In this document: in pieces, positions 7,226 to 15,310 of the stretch | Numbering within the stretch: position 1 is the stretch's first letter | How the letters are laid out: every line of letters starts with the position of its first letter | DNA from: JADJLQ01 sp034439915 | Lineage (GTDB): Bacteria > Bacteroidota > Bacteroidia > Chitinophagales > Saprospiraceae | DNA length: 33,813 nucleotides | Direction of reading: 5' to 3' | NCBI GenBank assembly: GCA_034439915.1 | Contig: JAWXBI010000269.1 | Location: 1 to 33,813, forward strand | Position numbers and translations under genes: made by a program | Notes under the pieces: model-generated | Databases searched by the model: none | What the model saw: only the letters and a program-made list of their open reading frames with translations | What the model was told of the DNA's origin: nothing

Positions 7226-8534
7226 CTTTTCCAGGTTCAGTTTCAAATTCGGAGATAGACACCACCGTCATAAATTTTGAAGCCAGAGTAAATAGGAGGA
7301 AAAAGGTGGCTATTCCTCCAAAAGTCAAGGCCCACTCGACCCAGGTAGCGGTATAATGTGTATATTCTATCCTGGTATCCTGGATTGGTAAAAGGGGAGT
7401 TTCAAGGGTGGGGACCACAATTAAATAACGTTTTACCCACATGGCTATGACCATGAATACAGCGGCTATAGTGATCAGGTCAGGTTTGCGGAATTTGGGT
7501 ATGGCTACTATGATTATTGGAACTAATATCCCTGCCACATTAGCGAACAAAAATAACCAACCGTATTGATTTAAATCAAATAACTTAGTTAGGACTTCAC
7601 CATTCCACTTTTCGGAACTATACCAATCCGTTAGGTATTCTGAGAAAGTAAAATAGCCATAAGCCCCTCCCAATGCCATCATGATTATACCTAGAGATAT
7701 AAAATGTTTGTCCTGTAAATAATCTTTCAAATCATATACCTTGCGGAAAATCCACATGGCTGCAATTAATACACCAGTCCCGGAGTAGATAGCTGCCAGG
7801 ACAAAATACGGACCGAAAATGGTGCTATGCCATCCCGGTCTCAGCGTCATGCCAAAAATCCAGGATAATACCGAATGAACAATGATGGCCAGGGGTATGA
7901 TCATGATTGATAAAAGGTTCATTGAAACGGCTACTGCTTTTTTTTGCTCGGGGTGATCCTGATAATTTAAAGCCAATGCACTATATAATCTCCTTCGCCA
8001 GCCGGGAATATTTAAATCAGTGGCATCACGGTATATAGCAAAGTCCTTGATGGATGCTAAATACAGAAACAAAATGCCTCCAAACAAATAGGTTGAAATA
8101 GCCAGTACATCCCAGGTAATAGGTGATTGCAACCTCGCATAGGCGACCAGATGATGTAAACGATCCAACCTCCCTATACACAATAAGATATATACCGGTC
8201 CAATCAAGGTGGCGATGACTGTAATCAATTCAGCAATACGGATTATAGGCTTTCGCCATTCTACATTAAGCAAATGAAGGAAACCGGATATCACAGCGCC
8301 TGCATAACTGATCCCAATGAAGAAAATGAAATTGGCAATGTATAACCCCCAGACCACATTGTCCCGCATTCCGGTGACCACATGTCCTTTTGTAATCTGG
8401 ACATATAATGCATATCCGGCCAGGGCCATCGGTACCAGCAAAATATAAACCCACATCATGGCTTTCCGGCTGTACGATTCAATTTGTGGAGCGAATTTTT
8501 TTAAAGCCTCGGTTTGTTTCTGATTCAGGTTCAT
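7218..8534 (-). CDS. NrfD/PsrC family quinol-binding membrane subunit
   Basis: Polytopic inner-membrane protein of 438 aa with about ten hydrophobic helices. It belongs to the NrfD/PsrC/ActC group that exchanges electrons between the (mena)quinone pool and a periplasmic Fe-S partner. Typical blocks are W-G-L-Y-I-A-N-F-I-F-F-I-G-I-S-Y-A-G at the second helix, followed by W-R-K-P-I-x-R-I-A-E, and several helices with G-x-x-F patterns. The length is that of the long ActC/ActF-like type rather than the ~320-aa NrfD. The start is the ATG at 8534; an in-frame TTG two codons earlier is less likely. It follows the Fe-S gene by 36 bases and overlaps the next gene. Confidence 0.88.
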   Translation of the reverse strand: MNLNQKQTEALKKFAPQIESYSRKAMMWVYILLVPMALAGYALYVQITKGHVVTGMRDNVVWGLYIANFIFFIGISYAGAVISGFLHLLNVEWRKPIIRIAELITVIATLIGPVYILLCIGRLDRLHHLVAYARLQSPITWDVLAISTYLFGGILFLYLASIKDFAIYRDATDLNIPGWRRRLYSALALNYQDHPEQKKAVAVSMNLLSIMIIPLAIIVHSVLSWIFGMTLRPGWHSTIFGPYFVLAAIYSGTGVLIAAMWIFRKVYDLKDYLQDKHFISLGIIMMALGGAYGYFTFSEYLTDWYSSEKWNGEVLTKLFDLNQYGWLFLFANVAGILVPIIIVAIPKFRKPDLITIAAVFMVIAMWVKRYLIVVPTLETPLLPIQDTRIEYTHYTATWVEWALTFGGIATFFLLFTLASKFMTVVSISEFETEPGKDE

Positions 8535-8570
8535 GATCAATTCTTAATTAAATTCAAACATGGAGTTCAG

Positions 8571-9548
8571 TTATTTTTCATCGGCTCCTGCATCCAGAAT
8601 TCCTTTAAACCGCTCCTTTAATTCCTCTGGCTTGTCTTCCAGACCCCTTTCAACCGGGAAAATCCGGTCTCTCGGGGGTAAATAATATACCCGGGGTTTG
8701 GTACCCAGATCCTCGGCATACCGGTAACCTGCACGCTCAGCTATTATCTGACTGAAGCGAATCGTCTCATCGCCGTTAGTCACCACATCTTCCACTTCGT
8801 CTCCAAAATAAAAAACACCGTTGGGACAAGCAGTCACACAATCGGGGAGTTTTCCCTCGCGCACCATGTCGGGACAGAAATCGCATTTTTCGACAGTACC
8901 TACTTTGCTGGGTACGCTGGTTTCGGGCGAGTAAGGAATACAAGCCAATTTATCGGATACTTTAGGTTCATCCCAGTTAAAAACCCGGGTGGAGTATGGG
9001 CATGCCGCCATACAAAACTTACAGCCGATACATCGCTCGTTATCAATCAAAACCAAACCGTCCGATCGCTTGAATGTTGCATCTACGGGACAAACCTTGA
9101 CACATGGAGGATCATCACAATGAAAACAGGTCTTGGGAAACCAATAGGGTGAACCCTGTTCATTATCCTGCATCAACTTCACCGAAAGCCATTCTTTTTC
9201 TTCAGGCAAGTGATGCATTTTTTGGCATGCAGTGACACATTTTCTCGCGTTTTTGCATTTGGCCAGATCAATCACCATGACAAATTTTTTGCCAGGAATG
9301 CCTTGCCTTGCCTCGGAGGTGCTTACCCCGACAGTCTTGTGAATATGCCGTAATTCTGATTCATCAACTTCCACCAATTCACCATCCGGTGAGAGCAGCT
9401 TTATTTTTTTTCCGGGTTCGATTTGTATCTGTCTGGAATCAGATTTACAGGAACAAACTGCACTTCCGCAAGCAGCCAGAGCGCCCAGTACACCTGTTTT
9501 TAAAAAATCCCTTCGTTCATTGATTTCGGTTTCGTCAGGTTGGTTCAT
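8571..9548 (-). CDS. 4Fe-4S ferredoxin-type electron-transfer subunit (NrfC/DmsB-like), Tat-exported
   Basis: Periplasmic Fe-S subunit of 325 aa. The N-terminus has a twin-arginine motif R12-R13-D-F-L-K, a hydrophobic stretch and several cysteines before residue 35. Cysteine groups for about four [4Fe-4S] clusters follow: C98/C104/C108; C141-x2-C144-x4-C149-x3-C153; C173-x2-C176-x2-C179-x3-C183; C222-x2-C225-x11-C237-x3-C241. This is the NrfC/DmsB/PsrB pattern. Before the first cluster lies a segment, I-K-L-L-S-P-D-G-E-L-V-E-V-D (about 49-62), that recurs in the small upstream protein. It would carry electrons between the NrfD-like protein and the cytochrome c. No molybdopterin oxidoreductase partner is encoded in the window. 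Confidence 0.9.
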   Translation of the reverse strand: MNQPDETEINERRDFLKTGVLGALAACGSAVCSCKSDSRQIQIEPGKKIKLLSPDGELVEVDESELRHIHKTVGVSTSEARQGIPGKKFVMVIDLAKCKNARKCVTACQKMHHLPEEKEWLSVKLMQDNEQGSPYWFPKTCFHCDDPPCVKVCPVDATFKRSDGLVLIDNERCIGCKFCMAACPYSTRVFNWDEPKVSDKLACIPYSPETSVPSKVGTVEKCDFCPDMVREGKLPDCVTACPNGVFYFGDEVEDVVTNGDETIRFSQIIAERAGYRYAEDLGTKPRVYYLPPRDRIFPVERGLEDKPEELKERFKGILDAGADEK

Positions 9549-9552
9549 ACTT

Positions 9553-9801
9553 TCAGAATTTTAAAGGGATGGAATGGCTCCATTTCAATATTTCCTGGTT
9601 GGATGCTTTTCCTTGTTTTGCTTTGTCCACTACGTCCGTATTTACCTCTACTAGTTTGCCATCCGGTGTAAGCATTATCCGGGTATCCTGGGTATTGAGT
9701 TTAGTCAAAGTTGGTTCTGCATCCGTTGAACGAATGGCTGTCCCAGCTACAAATCCCCCGGATAAAAATTTCCTGCGGTTGATTTTCTTCTTTGTTTCCA
9801 T
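9553..9801 (-). CDS. Small Tat-signal protein resembling the N-terminus of the Fe-S subunit
   Basis: 82 residues, first gene of the respiratory operon, four bases upstream of the Fe-S gene. It has a twin-arginine signal, N-R-R-K-F-L-S-G-G at residues 8-16, and then the segment R-I-M-L-T-P-D-G-K-L-V-E-V-N, which matches I-K-L-L-S-P-D-G-E-L-V-E-V-D near the N-terminus of the Fe-S subunit. No cysteines are present, so it binds no cluster itself. It may be an exported accessory subunit or a chaperone-like partner, or a duplicated N-terminus kept as a separate gene. The intact frame, tight spacing and clean Tat signal argue that it is real. Confidence 0.72.
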   Translation of the reverse strand: METKKKINRRKFLSGGFVAGTAIRSTDAEPTLTKLNTQDTRIMLTPDGKLVEVNTDVVDKAKQGKASNQEILKWSHSIPLKF

Positions 9802-9959
9802 TTAATTTTCCATTTGAATTCACGATTCGATTTTCCGGCAGCTTTTCGGGCACTCCATTTTTTAAAGTTTATTGTTCAGGTTATTGGAGATTTTCCCAGA
9901 TTAAAACATTCTATAAAGCAACAGGGTATAAAATTGATACCAGGGCGTTTAAATACACC

Positions 9960-9971
9960 TGATCATGATCA
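9960..9971. promoter_or_regulatory. FNR/CRP-like palindrome upstream of the respiratory operon
   Basis: TGATCATGATCA is a perfect 12-bp palindrome and fits the FNR half-site layout TGAT-N4-ATCA. It sits inside a wider inverted repeat, CCTGAT...ATCAGG (9958-9978). It lies about 160 bases before the first start codon of the operon. Control by oxygen or redox is plausible but inferred. The rest of 9802-10177 shows no gene and no clear -7 element. Confidence 0.4.
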
Positions 9972-10177
9972 TATCAGGGTCTGATTATAGTCACTGGATA
10001 GACCATGAGGAACTTTAATTAAGCGATTAAGCAGTTTATATTAATCCTTAACTCAGCGGGTTTCAAACCAATAAGGTAAATTTGATTTGATGAATCTGAC
10101 CGGGATCTGATATTATGAATAAACCGGCTATACCTTAATCTTTGTGGCAATGATCATAACCAACTGGGCGAATCAGG

Positions 10178-10660
10178 CTATATTTTGGGTAACCATCGGG
10201 GTACTCGTGATTTATACGATCTGTACTCATCTCCGAATTTTTTTTCGAGAAAGGGCTCCTCACGAAGAATTAAAAATAAGGTATTGATGATAAAAAAAAT
10301 TACTGCCCAGGTTAAGATACGGTCGCACCTAAACCATAACCCTTCGCCGATCAACATCAGCAATACCCCACAGATCATGGGATTCCGGCATACCCGGTAA
10401 GGCCCAGATGTAATCAAACTCGATTTAGGACTCCAGGGAGCCAGTGTGCCGCGACCTATCTTTTGAAACAAATATACCGTCCAGGAAAATAAGGACAAAC
10501 CGGACATGAATAAAAGCATGCTCAGTATTTTGATCGATAAATATCCTGGAATAATTTCAGGCGAAGAACGGAATAAAAGCCAGGGTACGATCAGGAGCGC
10601 TGTCACCGTCAGGATTACGATATCCCTGAGGTGTTTGATCAACATAGTAAAATCGTTCAT
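10178..10660 (-). CDS. Isoprenylcysteine carboxyl methyltransferase-like membrane methyltransferase
   Basis: Integral membrane protein of 160 aa of the ICMT/phospholipid-methyltransferase (PEMT-like) superfamily. It has four to five hydrophobic helices. The SAM-binding C-terminal signature is complete: G-P-Y-R-x-x-R-N-P-M (about 96-105), R-E-E-P-x-L-x-x-K-F-G-x-E-Y-x-x-Y and the ending R-V-P-R-W-L-P. Substrates of bacterial members are mostly unknown; small thiols, lipids or polyketide intermediates are possible. The gene follows the Arc-like gene by 20 bases, probably in one transcript with the SPFH gene. No further upstream start looks better than the ATG at 10660. Confidence 0.82.
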   Translation of the reverse strand: MNDFTMLIKHLRDIVILTVTALLIVPWLLFRSSPEIIPGYLSIKILSMLLFMSGLSLFSWTVYLFQKIGRGTLAPWSPKSSLITSGPYRVCRNPMICGVLLMLIGEGLWFRCDRILTWAVIFFIINTLFLILREEPFLEKKFGDEYRSYKSRVPRWLPKI

Positions 10661-10680
10661 CTTCTGGAGTTGGATATCGG

Positions 10681-10848
10681 TTATTTTTTTTCCTCTTTTT
10701 GTTTAGGGTGCCGTCCAGCCGTTTTTAAAGCCTGGGTCAGCATATATTCGATTTGCCCGTTGAGGCTGCGGAATTCATCCACAGCCCATTTTTCCAAGGC
10801 TTTCATGGTTTGATCATCCATTCTTAGTACAAACTTTTTCTTTTCCAT
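10681..10848 (-). CDS. Arc-like ribbon-helix-helix DNA-binding protein (55 aa)
   Basis: Small 55-residue protein between the SPFH gene and the methyltransferase gene. The N-terminal strand K-K-F-V-L-R-M, followed by D-D-Q-T-M-K-A-L-E-K-W-A and F-R-S-L-N-G-Q-I-E-Y-M-L-T-Q-A-L, fits the Arc/MetJ ribbon-helix-helix fold, with a lysine-rich tail after about residue 43. Such proteins dimerise and bind operators; this one may regulate its own operon. The gene begins 51 bases after the SPFH stop. From memory, an Arc-family gene next to an SPFH/slipin gene is a recurrent pair in Bacteroidota, which supports the call despite its shortness. Confidence 0.78.
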   Translation of the reverse strand: MEKKKFVLRMDDQTMKALEKWAVDEFRSLNGQIEYMLTQALKTAGRHPKQKEEKK

Positions 10849-10899
10849 GATGATTTTAAATAGGCACCCTGCACATATTTATTTCATACGCTTTTCAGA

Positions 10900-11760
10900 T
10901 CATTGATGTAAGGTACCGGTATTGACAATAGGGGTAGCATCTTTATCCGAACACAATACCACCATCAGATTGCTTACCATGGCAGCTTTCTTTTCCTCAT
11001 CCAGATGAATGATTGCTTTTTTGGAAAGGTGGTCCAGAGCCAGTTCAACCATACCCACAGCACCTTCTACTATTTTCATTCTGGCTGCTACGACCGCTTC
11101 TGCTTGTTGCCTTCTCAACATGGCACTGGCGATTTCAGGGGCATAAGCCAAATAACCAATGCGGGCTTCGATGACCTCAATACCTGCCATGGCTAAACGG
11201 GCTCTGAGCTGGGTTTCTAATTCATGGTTCACATCCTCATGTCCGGAACGCAGCGTCATTTCATGCTGATCATCGTCGAGGTTGTCATAGGCATAGGTTC
11301 CGGCCAGGGCGCGCAAGGCTGCTTCAGACTGGACTTTTACAAAACTGGTATAGTCAGCCACTACAAAAGCTGATTTATACGTGTCGTTAACCCTCCAAAC
11401 TACAATGCCACTGATGAGGATTGGATTCCCTTTTTTATCGTTGACTTTGATCCTTTCGCTGTCAAAATTTTGTGCACGCAACGATATTTTTTTCTTGAGT
11501 AAAAACGGGTTTGCCCAGAAAAACCCATTGTCTTTGGCTGTGCCCCGGTATTCTCCAAACAACAATAGTACTTTGGATTCATTGGGGTTAACCAGAAAAA
11601 AGCCGGGCAAAATAAAAATTGTGGACAGACTGAGGATAATAACTCCTGCAATGATCCAGGGAGAAAAAAGGATGAGCCCCAATCCCCCCAAAAAAAGCAG
11701 CAGGTACAATACAACCATCAGGTAACCATTGTAAGGTTTAGAAACATGTTCAGTTTTCAT
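10900..11760 (-). CDS. SPFH/Band 7 domain membrane protein
   Basis: 286-residue membrane protein of the SPFH (stomatin/prohibitin/flotillin) family. Two N-terminal hydrophobic helices (about 14-35 and 36-56) are followed by the start of the Band 7 domain, V-N-P-N-E-S-K-V-L-L-L-F-G-E-Y, and the domain continues through V-V-W-R-V-N-D-T and A-L-R-A-L-A-G-T-Y. An alpha-helical segment rich in A, E and R follows (R-R-Q-Q-A-E-A-V-V-A-A-R). These proteins form membrane scaffolds and often help stress tolerance or membrane quality control. It is the first gene of an operon with the Arc-like and ICMT-like genes. Confidence 0.88.
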   Translation of the reverse strand: MKTEHVSKPYNGYLMVVLYLLLFLGGLGLILFSPWIIAGVIILSLSTIFILPGFFLVNPNESKVLLLFGEYRGTAKDNGFFWANPFLLKKKISLRAQNFDSERIKVNDKKGNPILISGIVVWRVNDTYKSAFVVADYTSFVKVQSEAALRALAGTYAYDNLDDDQHEMTLRSGHEDVNHELETQLRARLAMAGIEVIEARIGYLAYAPEIASAMLRRQQAEAVVAARMKIVEGAVGMVELALDHLSKKAIIHLDEEKKAAMVSNLMVVLCSDKDATPIVNTGTLHQ

Positions 11761-11771
11761 TTTGATATTAT

Positions 11772-11787
11772 TTTGATATCAAATGTA
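11772..11787 (-). promoter_or_regulatory. SPFH operon promoter element with overlapping palindrome
   Basis: On the minus strand TACATTTG (11780-11787) fits the Bacteroidota -7 consensus TAnnTTTG and lies 19 bases before the SPFH start. It overlaps the perfect 12-bp palindrome TTTGATATCAAA (11772-11783). The overlap makes the palindrome a candidate operator, perhaps for the Arc-like protein of the same operon (inference). No well-spaced -33 TTG was seen. Confidence 0.4.
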
Positions 11788-11910
11788 CATCATGATTGTC
11801 AAACTGTAAAGTTTTTTTAAAACTTTTTTTCCCAATAGTATTCAACCCTTGGTCAGGTGGTTATGGTAAGGTGAAAAATAAAATCAGAAAAACTGGGTGC
11901 GAAGGTCCTG

Positions 11911-13404
11911 TTATTCAATCCAGTGTAGACTCCTTTCTATGGCCTTTTTCCAGCCCTTATAGAGTTGAGCCATTTGTTCATTATCCTGGTTGGGTAAAAA
12001 CTTCCTATCTACCTTCCATTGGGAAGCAATTTCTTTTTTTGTCCAAAGTCCAACTGCCAGCCCGGCAAGGTAAGCGGCGCCCAGGGCGGTAGTTTCAATA
12101 ATTTCAGGCCTTTCCACGGGGGTGGATAACAGGTCGGCCTGAAACTGCATCAAAAAATTGTTTGATGCGGCTCCGCCATCTACGCGCAAAGTTTCCAGGG
12201 GGATGCCCGATTCTTCGGCCATAATATCCAACACATCTTTGGTCTGATATGCTAAAGATTCCAGGGTAGCGCGTATAATATGGGCTTTCGTCGTGCCTCG
12301 GGTAAGTCCCTGAATGGTACCCCTGGCGTACATATCCCAATAAGGCGCCCCCATTCCGGTAAAGGCAGGGACCATATAGACGCCGGCTGAATCTTCAACT
12401 GAGTTGGCTATCGCCTCCGAGTCTTTAGAAGCCTCGATCATGCCCAGGCTGTCCCTGAGCCATTGGATAGCAGAACCTGCATTAAAAACACTTCCTTCCA
12501 GGGCATAAAATACTTTGCCATCCAATCCCCAGGCAATTGTGGTTAACAAACCTTTGGATGAACGGGATGGAATTTGACCTGTATTCATCAACATAAAACA
12601 ACCTGTCCCGTAAGTATTTTTGGCCATTCCCGGTTCAAAACAAGCCTGCCCGAATAAAGCGGCCTGTTGGTCCCCGGCTATTCCGCTGATGGGTATGGAA
12701 ATACCGAATAATTCAGTCATAGTTTCACCGAATAACCCGCTGGATGGGCGGACTTCGGGCAAAATAGTTGATGGAATATTCAATGATTTTAATAATGTCG
12801 GATCCCATTCCAGCGAACGGATGTTAAACATCATCGTCCTGGAAGCATTGGTATAATCCGTTGCGTGGACCTTACCACCTGTTAATTTCCACAACAACCA
12901 GGTGTCGATTGTTCCAAATAAAAGATCACCGTTCATGGCCCTTTCTCTTGCACCGGGAATCTCGTCCAGCAGCCACTTGACTTTGGTGCCCGAAAAATAG
13001 GCATCAATGACCAAGCCGGTATATTCACTAATATAATCCTTGAGGCCTTCCGCTTTCAGTTCTTCACAGATCGGAGCCGTTCTGCGGTCTTGCCAGACCA
13101 GGGCATTATAAATGGGTTTACCGGTTTGTTTATCCCAGATTACCGTGGTTTCTCTTTGATTGGTAATGCCAATAGCCGCGATTTGCGTAGCGGAAATTTC
13201 CAGTCTTTTTAATAAGTTTTGGGCAACGTTTATTTGGGTTTCCCAAATTTCTTCAGCATCGTGTTCGACCCAGGCAGGTTGTGGAAAAATCTGGCGAAAT
13301 TCTTTTTGTTCCATCCCGGCTATATTCCCTGCCGGGTCAAACAAAATTGCCCTGGAACTGGTTGTGCCCTGGTCGAGTGCCAGGATATATTTATGATTGG
13401 ACAT
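11911..13404 (-). CDS. glpK: Glycerol kinase
   Basis: Cytoplasmic FGGY-family kinase that converts glycerol and ATP to glycerol 3-phosphate. The 497-residue length is standard. Key marks are the N-terminal phosphate-binding D11-Q-G-T-T-S-S, W-V-E-H-D at 45-49, the I-T-N-Q-R-E-T-T-x-x-W block at 80-90, and the G-I-A-G-D245-Q-Q-A-A-L-F-G-Q block with the catalytic-base aspartate. The C-terminal FGGY region contains L-R-V-D-G-G-A-A-x-N-N-F-L-M-Q-F-Q-A-D. It is divergent from glpD, and both gene products act on glycerol 3-phosphate, so joint control is likely. No glpF facilitator gene is in the window. Confidence 0.97.
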   Translation of the reverse strand: MSNHKYILALDQGTTSSRAILFDPAGNIAGMEQKEFRQIFPQPAWVEHDAEEIWETQINVAQNLLKRLEISATQIAAIGITNQRETTVIWDKQTGKPIYNALVWQDRRTAPICEELKAEGLKDYISEYTGLVIDAYFSGTKVKWLLDEIPGARERAMNGDLLFGTIDTWLLWKLTGGKVHATDYTNASRTMMFNIRSLEWDPTLLKSLNIPSTILPEVRPSSGLFGETMTELFGISIPISGIAGDQQAALFGQACFEPGMAKNTYGTGCFMLMNTGQIPSRSSKGLLTTIAWGLDGKVFYALEGSVFNAGSAIQWLRDSLGMIEASKDSEAIANSVEDSAGVYMVPAFTGMGAPYWDMYARGTIQGLTRGTTKAHIIRATLESLAYQTKDVLDIMAEESGIPLETLRVDGGAASNNFLMQFQADLLSTPVERPEIIETTALGAAYLAGLAVGLWTKKEIASQWKVDRKFLPNQDNEQMAQLYKGWKKAIERSLHWIE

Positions 13405-13580
13405 AAGGTAGATTTAACGAGGCTCAATCTACATAAAAAACATCTGGTGTACTAAAAATCCCGGCCTGGTATTTCGCTTTCATATTCTTATGAAACAATC
13501 CATAATTTGTCCAAAGGATTAACCGCCAGCCCTTCTTAAGGACAATAATATATATTATATTTTTATTTAATACAAATAAC

Positions 13581-13588
13581 TACTTTTG
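13581..13588 (+). promoter_or_regulatory. glpD -7 promoter element
   Basis: TACTTTTG matches TAnnTTTG and ends 12 bases before the ATG at 13601. It overlaps an in-frame TTG at 13586, so that TTG cannot be the usual start. The glpK-glpD intergenic stretch (13405-13600) is otherwise AT-rich without a recognised operator. Confidence 0.5.
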
Positions 13589-13600
13589 CCACGCTACATT

Positions 13601-15286
13601 ATGATTGCATTTGCCGCCGCTGAACGTTCTGATTACCTTGAATTGCTCACAAAAAAAAAGGTGCATATCCTGGTCATTGGCGGTGGGATTACCGGAGCAG
13701 GTATCCTGATGGACGCAGTCAACCGGGGATTTGAAGCTGCCTTGATTGAAAAACAAGATTTTGCCAGTGGCACCTCCAGTCGTTCAACCAAACTCATACA
13801 CGGTGGCCTCAGATACCTCAAACAAGCCCAGATAGCCCTGGTAAAAGAAACCGGTAAAGAAAGAAAGATCGTATACAATAACGCCAAGCACCTGGTACAA
13901 CGGAACAAGATGTTATTACCTTTTTACAAAGGGGGTGCTTTGGGGGCCTGGACAACCTCTATTGCGCTTTGGTTGTACGATCGTCTGGCCAGGGTGAGTA
14001 AAAATGAACACAAATTGATGCTGAAAAAGGAGACTACCAGGCGGATCGAGCCACTCCTAAATGCTGAAGGTCTCAAAGGAGCCGGCCTGTATTATGAATA
14101 CAAAGTGGATGACTCCAGACTTACCCTGGAAATCATCAAAAAAGCCGTTGAAAATGGAGGAATAGCCCTCAATTATGCCGAAGCAACAGGCTATATCTAT
14201 GAAGATGGTAAAATAGCGGGAGTAAAAGTCCATGATGTGCTCAACCACACTACTTACGAAGTCATGGCAGATTATGTGGTCAATGCCTCCGGCCCCTGGT
14301 CAGACCAGGTCGCTATGCTGGAGCACAAGCCTGAAAGCCTGAAGCGAATAGTGCTATCCAAAGGGGTACACATCGTGGTTCCATTCAACCGCTTGCCAAT
14401 AAAACAACCCGTCTATTTCGAAAACCGAAGCGATCAGCGAATGATTTTTGCAATTCCTCATTGGGATTATACTTATATCGGTACCACCGATACTGCTTTT
14501 GCCGGTGAAATGGATTTACCCACAGCAAACCACGAAGAAGTTTCTTACCTGATTAAATGCATTGGCCAGGTTTTCCCTAAGGCACACATTTCAGAGCAGG
14601 ACGTGCGATCTACCTGGGCCGGCATACGGCCTTTAGTCTATGAAAAAGGAAAATCATTATCTGAACTTTCCCGTAAGGATGAAGTCTTCAAAAGTACCAG
14701 TGGCCTGATCAGCATTGTGGGCGGCAAACTGACCGGTTACCGGAAAATGGCAGAACGGGTTATCGAGCTGATCCTTACCGAATTTAAATCGCATGAACAT
14801 AAAACCAGTCCGGTATTGCACGAAGAAGCCCTGACAGACTTGTCTAATGTCAGCGGGTCGGAATTCAAATCGGATGATGATTTCAGGAAATTAAAAGCCT
14901 ATTGCAATTCGCTTTGCCACCATCTCCAGGTAGAAGAAGAGGTGATGGAAAAAATATTTCACCGTTATGGGACCAATACCGAACAAGTCATTGCCTTGGC
15001 AGAAACCTTTACCGGAGAGATAACGGATCCTTATCTGCGGCTTGAGTTGGGTGGCTTGCTTTATGGCATACGGCAGGAAATGGTGTGCACCTTATCTGAT
15101 TACCTGATCCGGCGAACGAATCAACTCTATTTTGGTCGTGACCAGGTCAATAAATACCTGATGCCTGTCCTGGATACCCTGGCCGGGGAATTGCAGCTGA
15201 ATGCTGAACAAAAATCAAAAAACCTGGAAGATTTTATAAAAGAATATGAAGCCGTGATGGCCTGGAAAAATGAAAAAACCCTTTGA
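13601..15286 (+). CDS. glpD: Glycerol-3-phosphate dehydrogenase (FAD, respiratory)
   Basis: Membrane-associated flavoenzyme that oxidises glycerol 3-phosphate to dihydroxyacetone phosphate and feeds electrons to the quinone pool. It has 561 residues from the ATG at 13601. The FAD-binding Rossmann motif is I-G-G-G-I-T-G-A-G (26-34), followed by the GlpD signature S-G-T-S-S-R-S-T-K-L-I-H-G-G-L-R-Y-L (56-73). Later marks are I-G-T-T-D-T and W-A-G-I-R-P-L, then S-I-V-G-G-K-L-T-G-Y-R-K-M-A at the end of the catalytic part and a helical C-terminal domain. It pairs with the divergent glpK. The stop codon lies inside a strong hairpin (see terminator). Confidence 0.96.
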   Translation: MIAFAAAERSDYLELLTKKKVHILVIGGGITGAGILMDAVNRGFEAALIEKQDFASGTSSRSTKLIHGGLRYLKQAQIALVKETGKERKIVYNNAKHLVQRNKMLLPFYKGGALGAWTTSIALWLYDRLARVSKNEHKLMLKKETTRRIEPLLNAEGLKGAGLYYEYKVDDSRLTLEIIKKAVENGGIALNYAEATGYIYEDGKIAGVKVHDVLNHTTYEVMADYVVNASGPWSDQVAMLEHKPESLKRIVLSKGVHIVVPFNRLPIKQPVYFENRSDQRMIFAIPHWDYTYIGTTDTAFAGEMDLPTANHEEVSYLIKCIGQVFPKAHISEQDVRSTWAGIRPLVYEKGKSLSELSRKDEVFKSTSGLISIVGGKLTGYRKMAERVIELILTEFKSHEHKTSPVLHEEALTDLSNVSGSEFKSDDDFRKLKAYCNSLCHHLQVEEEVMEKIFHRYGTNTEQVIALAETFTGEITDPYLRLELGGLLYGIRQEMVCTLSDYLIRRTNQLYFGRDQVNKYLMPVLDTLAGELQLNAEQKSKNLEDFIKEYEAVMAWKNEKTL

Positions 15287-15310
15287 GGATACTTTTATCC
15301 ATAAAGGGTT
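15277..15310 (+). terminator. Hairpin at the glpD stop codon
   Basis: AACCCTTT (15277-15284) pairs with AAAGGGTT (15303-15310), and GGATA (15287-15291) pairs with TATCC (15296-15300), giving 13 pairs around a small 2x2 internal loop and a CTTT tip. The glpD TGA (15284-15286) is in the left arm. No T-run follows, so it may be a terminator without a U-tract or an mRNA-stabilising stem. Confidence 0.55.

Noticed and set aside
10150..10287. A 45-codon plus-strand frame with a membrane-like segment (starting MIITNWANQAIFWV).
   Set aside because: Most of it lies antisense to the well-supported C-terminus of the ICMT-like enzyme, and nothing independent supports it.
11806..11836. AAAGTTTT/AAAACTTT inverted repeat after glpK, as a terminator.
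   Set aside because: Almost only A-T pairs and in a low-complexity stretch; too weak to call.
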